DNA from: a virus
DNA: 22,150 bases
Virus record (IMG/VR): IMGVR_UViG_3300022707_004751
Location: 1 to 22,150 of that record
Reading direction: 5' to 3' (one strand)
A program made the position numbers and the translations under genes. The notes under the pieces were generated by a model. The model had not been told where the DNA came from, did not search any database, and saw only the letters and a program-made list of their open reading frames with translations. Shown here piece after piece: positions 16,320 through 22,150 of the stretch. Each line of letters starts with the position of its first letter. Within the stretch, counting starts at the first letter, position 1.

Positions 16320-16716
16320 AGACATAGTTGCGAAAGCAAGATCATGGATAGGAATTGAATATCGATTTAGAGGCAGATCGCGTCAAGGAATCGATTGTTC
16401 TGGTCTTGTCGTCGGAGTGGCCAAAGACTTAAACCTGTTCGATTATGACTTCACTGACTACGTATTAAATGATCCTCACATAATACAACAACAAATTCTT
16501 AAATCAGGCATGTTTGAGGTTCCAGTTCATGATATGTTGCCTGGCGATGTCCTCAATATTGCAATTAAGAATAATCCAATTCATTTGGCTATCTTGGCAA
16601 ATGACGTTAGAATGATTCATACTAATCAATCAGTAAATATGGTCGTAGAGTGTTCAATACCTCATAAACGCGATAGAATTTTAAGGGTTTTTAGATACCC
16701 AAATGTAGAGGATTAA
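16306..16716 (+). CDS. NlpC/P60 tail peptidase (GTA gp14-like)
   Basis: This 136-aa protein has the NlpC/P60 cysteine peptidase fold. The catalytic cysteine is Cys31 in GIDCSGLV, the first histidine is His93 in NPIHLAIL, and the polar partner is probably His105 in RMIHTNQS. LPGDVL (about 78-83) is the usual strand before the histidine. Such tail peptidases cut cross-links in peptidoglycan so the tail can pass the cell wall. The length and the place between hub and tip genes match GTA gp14. It overlaps the hub gene by 14 bases and has no strong ribosome binding site, so its translation probably depends on the upstream gene. Confidence 0.9.
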   Translation: MVKRKDIVAKARSWIGIEYRFRGRSRQGIDCSGLVVGVAKDLNLFDYDFTDYVLNDPHIIQQQILKSGMFEVPVHDMLPGDVLNIAIKNNPIHLAILANDVRMIHTNQSVNMVVECSIPHKRDRILRVFRYPNVED

Positions 16717-16718
16717 TT

Positions 16719-19700
16719 ATGGCAACTTTACTTTTAACAGCATTAGCAACTGGCGCAACAGCCGGTGCTGCACCATTGGTTGTAGGTTTGGCAGTTGGAG
16801 CAGCGAGCGTTGCAGGTAGTTTCATAGATAATAAGTTCTTATTCCCTGCTGGTAAACCACCGACACAAACTGGTAATCGCATTAAAGAACTAAATGCCAT
16901 GACTGCCAATGAAGGTGAATTCATTTACTTTTGTGCCGGTCCTCAATGTCGTGTACCAGGCCAATTGATATGGGCTGGAGCTTTGAAAGAACGTGATGAA
17001 CTGACAGTTATCAAAACTGGTGGTGGCTTAAAAGGTGGATCAGCAAAACGTATAGACTTCTTTTATTTCAATAGTTTGGCCGTGGCAATCGCTGAAGGAC
17101 AAATAAATGAGATTAAGAAGATCTTTGCCAATGGGAAAATAATATTTGATGGTCTTGGCGGTGCTTCTATCGGTTCCGGACTTAGTGGATTTGTTGATAC
17201 TTTTGAGACTTTAGATAATTTCACCTTTAAATCTTCCGGTGATTATTTTGGTATTCGTGAATTTCCATTCAATGAAGATGACAATATTAGAAGTGTTGAT
17301 AAGTCTCTTGTTCCTGATCCCAATAGCGCAAAACTTATCAATGGCAATATCAAATTTCTTTTTGGTATAACAAGAAGATCAAGTATCGATCAAATTACAG
17401 GAACTGGTCAGGTAGTTCTAAGAAATAAGATTGATGGAAATGTTCTTGCAGGTAGAGTTGATGGTTTAGAAGATAAATCTTTACGTTTTCAAATAAATGT
17501 AAAAAGCTCAACCTTTCGATCAGAAACATTACAAGTGACTGATTCTTTTACATCATCTAATTTTTTCAACAGAGAACCATCACGCCAAATATTTGCTACA
17601 CCGAGAACCGAACACACTTTCTTTGGCATTCGTGTTATCAGTTCAAATAGTTCTGTTGAATTAAAAATGAATAACAATAAAGATGGTAAAATTTTAAGTC
17701 AATCTCCGTTTAGATTCTTTGGTAAATATGCAAGATCAACTCGTTTTGTTTATGAGCAAATTGGTGGAACTTATATTGTCTTTGATGGCGATGAAGATAA
17801 TCCTGTTTTTGTTCCAGGCACAATAAAAAGTACTTGCCGTATGCGTATTGAGATTGAAAACAATGTGGTAAAATGTTTTATTGATGATAAAGAAGTCGCA
17901 AGCAATCCGTGGGTAAATGGGACTGTTCAAAAATTAGGATTCTTTACAGACGTTCCTGCAATAGCTGAAGTTCCGAGTGCTGAAAAAGGAAATAATGAAG
18001 ATTTGATTCAGGCATTGTTCGACAATTTTATCTTGCAGGTTCCTTTGGGTGGTGGCCAAGAAATTCCAGAGGGATTAGAAGATATCCGTTATAATTCACT
18101 TACACTTTATGATGGTGGATTTACACAATTACAAGATCCAGTAATAGAGTCGGAAGTAGTTACCCAACAAAGCAAAGCTGGCATACTTGGAAGATTTTTT
18201 GATAATAGAAATTTTTCTGATCAAGTTGGAACCCGTGTTGATGATGTATTTAATTTTAGCTGGACAAAAAGTAAACCAATTCCTGAAATCACCGATAGAA
18301 CTAATTTTTCTGCTGAATGGGATTTGATATTCGTTCCTACTGAATCTTCACCAAATTATCGCTTTCAGATTGGTGCCGATGATTATTTCTTGTTTACAAT
18401 TACCGATGATAATGGTCATCAAATAGTAATGAAAAAAACTGAAAAAGCACGTTCGTTTGATGATTACTTTTCTTACAATAACGATGGTGGTGCTCATAAT
18501 TTGGGTGGTGATGGTCCAATCAGTTCTTTAGCATTCACTAAAGGCAAAAGATATAGAATGAAAATTCAATATGCCAATTACGCTGGTAATGCAAAAATCT
18601 TTGTCAGATTCTTTCTTGACTCAACTAGTCCATTTGAACTTTTATCGAAAAGCACAGTTGTTTTGTCGGGTTCTGATGATTGTGTATTTACACCGACATT
18701 CAGAGGCACATCATATTGCTCTATCGAATTATTGGCACTTTATGATTTTGCCAATTCTATTCCACAGATTTCAATCATAGTTGAAGCCGATTCATCATTA
18801 ACAGTTGCTGAATTACTTACAAAGATTTTATTACGGGCTGGATTGGAAGAAACTGATATCGATGTCACAAGCGTTCCTGACATTGATGTACCAGGCTTTA
18901 TGGTATCCGGAGCAACAACTACTTTAGATTTAATTAATTCCGTAATGGTATATGCAAATTTGAATGTCCAGCAATCAGGGGAATTGATAAGATTCTTTGC
19001 CAATGGCAGTGAAAGAACCTTTAATGTAGATTCAGATTTCTTAGCAGCGAGGGCTGGTAGTGGTGCTGGATTTGAAACAGCATTGACTATTTCAGAAGTA
19101 GATAATCATGGTCTACCAAATGATGTCGTTATCAACTTTTATGATCTTGAGAGAGATCTTCAACCAGGATCCGTTCAATTTAGAAGATTGCCAATATTTA
19201 CAGAAGCAGTGGAAAAAATTGATATGCCATTTGCCATGACCAGAGAACAAGCATTGGTTATAGCTGAACGTATTCTTTGGGGATTTTGGGCTGATATTCG
19301 TTTGGCCAATTTTAAGTTGCCAGAAGATTTCTTTTTCATAGGTCAGGGTGATTCCGTAATCTTAACTTTCAGAGGATTTACCCATAAAATTAAAATCGTT
19401 AATGCAACTTATGGCCATAATGGTGTGATTGATTTTCAGGGAGTGATCCAAGAAGTTGAGATCAACAGACAATTTACAACTGAGAATCAAGGTGCCGGTA
19501 TATCAGTGGGACAATTCGTTTACGTTCCTGGTGCTCTTATTACTCACATACTGAATCTACCACCAATCTTAGGAAACAATGTTGATCTTCCGGATGCTGG
19601 TTATTTATTTGCTTCAGCACTAATTGATACAGATGCTACTTGGAAAGGTGCATCAATCACAGAGAGTGGTGATGATTCCCTATTCTTAGAATCACAGCAA

Positions 19701-20456
19701 GTTTCTATTGAAGGATTTATAGGACAATCATTAAACGTTTTAGAAGATGGACCGGTCGATATTGTTGATGAAGGTAATTTTGTAGATATTGAACTTTTGA
19801 ATGGAGCTTTGGCAAGTATTACACAAGCTCAATTATTTAATGAATTAAATCTTGCGGTACTCGGTGATGAAATTATTGCCTTTCGTGATGTAGAAGAATT
19901 AAACCCGAATCAATTTCGACTTACTGGTCTTATTCGTGGATTGAGAGATACTGTTGATCATACTGCTGATCATGCGATTGATGAAAGATTTATCCTTATC
20001 GGTTCTGATATCACTCAATTTGCTGCTGTTCCAAATGTGGTGATTAATCAATCAAGATTCTGGAAAGGTTTAAGCTTGGGTCAAACCGATGGCGATGTAA
20101 CCAGCTTCCAAGAGGATATTACAGCAGAAAATTTAGTTCCATTCAGACCAGTTACTATTGCTGGATCCCGTGATGGCTCAAACAATTTAACAATCACTTG
20201 GGATAGACAGGATAGGGCAAGTTTCTCTTTATTTGTCATTCCACCACCTTTAAGCGAACAGTCACTTGAATTCGAAATTGATTTTCTCGATACTGGTGTC
20301 GTTGTAAGAACTAAAACCGTAACAGCAGAAACAGCTTCATATACAGCAGCGGAACAGACCACTGATGGTCTTACGCCTGGTGATCCTGTAGATGTTAGAG
20401 TATATCAAATAAGCGCGATCGTAGGACGCGGAAATGAAGGGAGCGAAACAGTATGA
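16719..20456 (+). CDS. Central tail-tip/host-specificity protein (GTA gp15-like) with PA14 insertion
   Basis: ATG 16719 follows GAGG two bases after the peptidase stop. The 1245-aa product has the gp15 frame: an Ala/Gly-rich hydrophobic N-terminus and strand-rich first 140 residues (CRVPGQLIWAGALKE, SLAVAIAEGQINEIKKIFANGKIIF), a phage-tail_3-type middle at about 688-910 (LPNDVVINFYDLERDLQPGS; AERILWGFWADIRLANFKLP), a late NLAVLGDEIIAFRDVE...RLTGLIRG block near 1044-1075, and an FN3-like C-terminus. Two additions interrupt it: a concanavalin-like domain at about 290-440 ending ALFDNFIL, and a PA14 domain at about 488-645 (GILGRFFDNRNFS ... YRFQIGADDYFLF). Both types bind carbohydrate in other proteins. 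It should trimerise as the tip spike. Its stop overlaps the next start. Confidence 0.88.
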   Translation: MATLLLTALATGATAGAAPLVVGLAVGAASVAGSFIDNKFLFPAGKPPTQTGNRIKELNAMTANEGEFIYFCAGPQCRVPGQLIWAGALKERDELTVIKTGGGLKGGSAKRIDFFYFNSLAVAIAEGQINEIKKIFANGKIIFDGLGGASIGSGLSGFVDTFETLDNFTFKSSGDYFGIREFPFNEDDNIRSVDKSLVPDPNSAKLINGNIKFLFGITRRSSIDQITGTGQVVLRNKIDGNVLAGRVDGLEDKSLRFQINVKSSTFRSETLQVTDSFTSSNFFNREPSRQIFATPRTEHTFFGIRVISSNSSVELKMNNNKDGKILSQSPFRFFGKYARSTRFVYEQIGGTYIVFDGDEDNPVFVPGTIKSTCRMRIEIENNVVKCFIDDKEVASNPWVNGTVQKLGFFTDVPAIAEVPSAEKGNNEDLIQALFDNFILQVPLGGGQEIPEGLEDIRYNSLTLYDGGFTQLQDPVIESEVVTQQSKAGILGRFFDNRNFSDQVGTRVDDVFNFSWTKSKPIPEITDRTNFSAEWDLIFVPTESSPNYRFQIGADDYFLFTITDDNGHQIVMKKTEKARSFDDYFSYNNDGGAHNLGGDGPISSLAFTKGKRYRMKIQYANYAGNAKIFVRFFLDSTSPFELLSKSTVVLSGSDDCVFTPTFRGTSYCSIELLALYDFANSIPQISIIVEADSSLTVAELLTKILLRAGLEETDIDVTSVPDIDVPGFMVSGATTTLDLINSVMVYANLNVQQSGELIRFFANGSERTFNVDSDFLAARAGSGAGFETALTISEVDNHGLPNDVVINFYDLERDLQPGSVQFRRLPIFTEAVEKIDMPFAMTREQALVIAERILWGFWADIRLANFKLPEDFFFIGQGDSVILTFRGFTHKIKIVNATYGHNGVIDFQGVIQEVEINRQFTTENQGAGISVGQFVYVPGALITHILNLPPILGNNVDLPDAGYLFASALIDTDATWKGASITESGDDSLFLESQQVSIEGFIGQSLNVLEDGPVDIVDEGNFVDIELLNGALASITQAQLFNELNLAVLGDEIIAFRDVEELNPNQFRLTGLIRGLRDTVDHTADHAIDERFILIGSDITQFAAVPNVVINQSRFWKGLSLGQTDGDVTSFQEDITAENLVPFRPVTIAGSRDGSNNLTITWDRQDRASFSLFVIPPPLSEQSLEFEIDFLDTGVVVRTKTVTAETASYTAAEQTTDGLTPGDPVDVRVYQISAIVGRGNEGSETV

Positions 20457-21223
20457 GTTTAACACCATTAGAAGTTTTTGCACAGAGCCAAAACAATGCC
20501 AACATTTTGAATAATACCAATTTTGATGTTGTGGCTGCAGAACAACGTCGTGAAGTAATTGATCAGGTCAATGCAGAACCTACATTGATTCTTACTGATT
20601 CAAGAAATTTCTATATTGTCGGTGATTCCCCTACTGGAACAGTACCGTGGACAGACAACCCAAAGAAATTAGCATTGTGGCGTGGATCCGCTTGGTTCTT
20701 TTGGACACCGGCCAGAAATCAGATTTATTCAAAACCCGATGGTACGGAATTTCAATGGGATGGTACTGATTGGGTAACTCCTGGCGGTGGTGGTGGTGGT
20801 TCACAACGTTCTGGATTAATAACAATGTCCGGTGATCAAAGTACTGATATTGATGTTGGTGATCCAATTCAATTTGATCAACAAGAATCAGGCGGTGATT
20901 TAGATTTTGATTCAGTCAATCATAGAATTACTTTACGCGAAGGAATTAAAGTAAGATTGGAAGGTGTAGTATTTTTTACTTTTTCTGGTTCAAGTGGTAG
21001 AGGTGATTGCAAGTTTTTTGATTTTACCAATACTGTTGAAATTGGGTTAAGATCGATTGCGTATTCGATGAACGCATCACAAAATGAACAGAGCCAGCCA
21101 ATTGCTATTGTTCATATCGTTCCATCAACTGATATAGTAGTAGAACTGAGAATTGTGGCCGATTCGGTCATAACTTCAGTGGATGCTACATATACTTATA
21201 TTTCTTGTCAGGAAATATCATAA
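20453..21223 (+). CDS. Tail fibre-like protein with C1q-like head
   Basis: This 256-aa protein starts in an ATGA overlap behind AGGGAG. Residues about 45-110 resemble the DUF2793-type tail motif (ALWRGSAWFFWTPARNQIYSKPDG, then FQWDGTDWVTP). A six-Gly linker follows (111-116). Residues about 120-256 look like a C1q/TNF-like jelly roll (ITLREGIKVRLEGVVFFTF, ending VDATYTYISCQEI). C1q-like heads form trimers and often act as receptor-binding tips. As the last gene of the tail operon, right before a terminator, it is placed like a fibre gene. The C1q call rests on strand pattern only. The receptor is unknown. Confidence 0.65.
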   Translation: MSLTPLEVFAQSQNNANILNNTNFDVVAAEQRREVIDQVNAEPTLILTDSRNFYIVGDSPTGTVPWTDNPKKLALWRGSAWFFWTPARNQIYSKPDGTEFQWDGTDWVTPGGGGGGSQRSGLITMSGDQSTDIDVGDPIQFDQQESGGDLDFDSVNHRITLREGIKVRLEGVVFFTFSGSSGRGDCKFFDFTNTVEIGLRSIAYSMNASQNEQSQPIAIVHIVPSTDIVVELRIVADSVITSVDATYTYISCQEIS

Positions 21224-21239
21224 TAAAAATTAACAATTT

Positions 21240-21291
21240 CAGTCTGCCCTTACTTGCCTCTACGGGCTAAAAAAGGGTAGACTGTCTTTTT
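21240..21291 (+). terminator. Intrinsic terminator ending the tail operon
   Basis: Bases 21240-21251 (CAGTCTGCCCTT) pair with 21273-21284 (AAGGGTAGACTG) with one G-T wobble, forming a 12-bp stem. The 21-base loop can fold a small inner GCC/GGC pair. TCTTTTT follows at 21285-21291. It lies 16 bases after the last tail gene. The run of A after it starts the ribosome binding site of the large terminase gene. Confidence 0.85.
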
Positions 21292-21302
21292 AAAAGGAAA
21301 AC

Positions 21303-22150
21303 ATGGGCAAAGTAGAAATCATAAAAGGAACACCTTTTGAAAAGCAGGTGATGATTCCCTACTCTTGTGGATCTGGTCAATTCATGCCCACCCCTGAGTG
21401 GAAGCCAATGCGCCCACATAAACAGCAAACAGCCGTGGTTCAATCACAAGCACGATTTAAATATATTGCTGCAGCAAGGCGGTCTGGTAAAACTGAGATT
21501 GTCAAAAGAATGTCGATAGATTTTGCCCGATGGTGTTTATGCTTTATGATCAAGGGCATTCTTTTTATTGCATCACCTACCAGGGATCAGACCAAACGAA
21601 TATTTTGGGAACATCTAAAATCTTTGGTTCCTATATCCTGGCTGAGAGGGCATTCGTCAAAGAGTGGAATAAGCGAACAGCACTTAACTATTTATTTCTG
21701 GTGGGGTGTAGAGATCCAACTTCATTCAATGCAGGAACCAGCCCGTATGGAAGGTCAAGCCAGGGTATTAGGATTCATACTTGATGAAACAGCCGATTGT
21801 CCAAACTTCTATGCTCAATTCCAAGCACATATTTGGCCAGCATTGATGGAAACTGGTGGCTTTGCCTGGTTCCTTGGTGTTCCCGATGGTAAGAATATGT
21901 ATTATACACAATGTATGAAAGCCAAAAGAGAAGCTGCCAAAGCAAGAGCCGACAATCGTATTCCTGAAAGTGAATTCTTTACTTGGCACAGTTCAACAGT
22001 TCTAAAGCCTGCAGAAGTAGACAAGGCTCGCCGTGAAATGGATCCAATGTTATTTCTTCAGGAGATGGAAGGATCATTCGAGAATTCAGCAGGACAAATT
22101 TATCACCAATTTGATCAAGATAAACATGTTGATGAAAGGATCTGCTATGA
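21303..22150 (+). CDS. Large terminase subunit, N-terminal part (runs off window)
   Basis: ATG 21303 follows AAAAGGA. The frame stays open for 282 codons to the end of the window, so the gene is cut by the edge, not broken. Residues 56-64 are Walker A (AAARRSGKT), 157-163 are Walker B with the catalytic acidic pair (GFILDETAD, D161 and E162), and about 226-232 (FTWHSST) fit the coupling motif. Then comes the typical LKPAEVDKARREMDPMLFLQEMEGSF stretch at the end of the ATPase domain. The protein cuts and pumps phage DNA into the prohead. The nuclease domain must lie to the right of the window. Its position after the tail genes suggests that portal and capsid genes follow it. Confidence 0.92.
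   Translation, partial: MGKVEIIKGTPFEKQVMIPYSCGSGQFMPTPEWKPMRPHKQQTAVVQSQARFKYIAAARRSGKTEIVKRMSIDFARWCLCFMIKGILFIASPTRDQTKRIFWEHLKSLVPISWLRGHSSKSGISEQHLTIYFWWGVEIQLHSMQEPARMEGQARVLGFILDETADCPNFYAQFQAHIWPALMETGGFAWFLGVPDGKNMYYTQCMKAKREAAKARADNRIPESEFFTWHSSTVLKPAEVDKARREMDPMLFLQEMEGSFENSAGQIYHQFDQDKHVDERICY

Noticed and set aside
8638-21223. Diversity-generating retroelement targets, CRISPR arrays or tRNA genes in the tail region
   Set aside because: No reverse transcriptase, template/variable repeat pair, regularly spaced repeats or cloverleaf was seen. Repetition in the giant gene is at the protein-fold level only.
21530-21784. An 84-codon + strand frame inside the terminase region, suggesting a frameshifted terminase
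   Set aside because: The terminase frame from ATG 21303 is open without interruption to the window end and carries all motifs in order. The other frame is a shadow.

Overview
This window is a phage (or prophage) structural region. Every gene I can support lies on the + strand, and most neighbours overlap or abut, as in a late-gene operon. Base composition is AT-rich and TGA acts as a normal stop, so the standard bacterial code applies. No integrase, tRNA, rRNA or host gene is visible. The tail baseplate genes match in kind and order the distal-tail set of the Rhodobacter gene transfer agent (GTA) and related siphoviruses. A Gram-negative host is therefore likely, but this is inference.

Layout. 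Bases 1-500: a short P-loop ORF whose Walker A segment is part of a perfect 38-bp inverted repeat with the first bases of the window. This is either an invertible or rearranged segment or a fold-back assembly artefact. Bases 445-2115: a possible promoter, a one-helix membrane peptide, a helix-turn-helix protein that may be the small terminase, a four-helix membrane protein, and a strong intrinsic terminator. Bases 2181-3905: a 59-aa His/Asn/Ser/Gly-rich peptide, an unrecognised basic-tailed protein, a zinc-ribbon-like peptide, and a tail assembly chaperone pair arranged for a -1 translational frameshift. Bases 3898-21223: tape measure (1251 aa), DUF2460 distal tail protein with an extra C-terminal module, a giant 2293-aa beta-rich protein, DUF2163 hub, NlpC/P60 tail peptidase, a GTA gp15-like central tip protein with added PA14 and concanavalin-like domains, and a small DUF2793/C1q-like fibre protein. 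A second terminator follows at 21240-21291. Bases 21303-22150: the first 282 residues of the large terminase, which runs off the window.

How it works together. The chaperones coat the tape measure, whose length sets a long tail. DUF2460, DUF2163, NlpC/P60 and the gp15-like protein build the tail tip, which binds the cell and opens the peptidoglycan. The unusual part is the amount of carbohydrate-binding-type beta-sandwich added to this tip. A 6.9-kb gene sits between two genes that are adjacent in GTAs, glycan-binding domains are inserted into the central tip protein, and a C1q-like head sits on the last fibre gene. The tape measure is far longer than the GTA one, which argues for a true long-tailed phage rather than a GTA.
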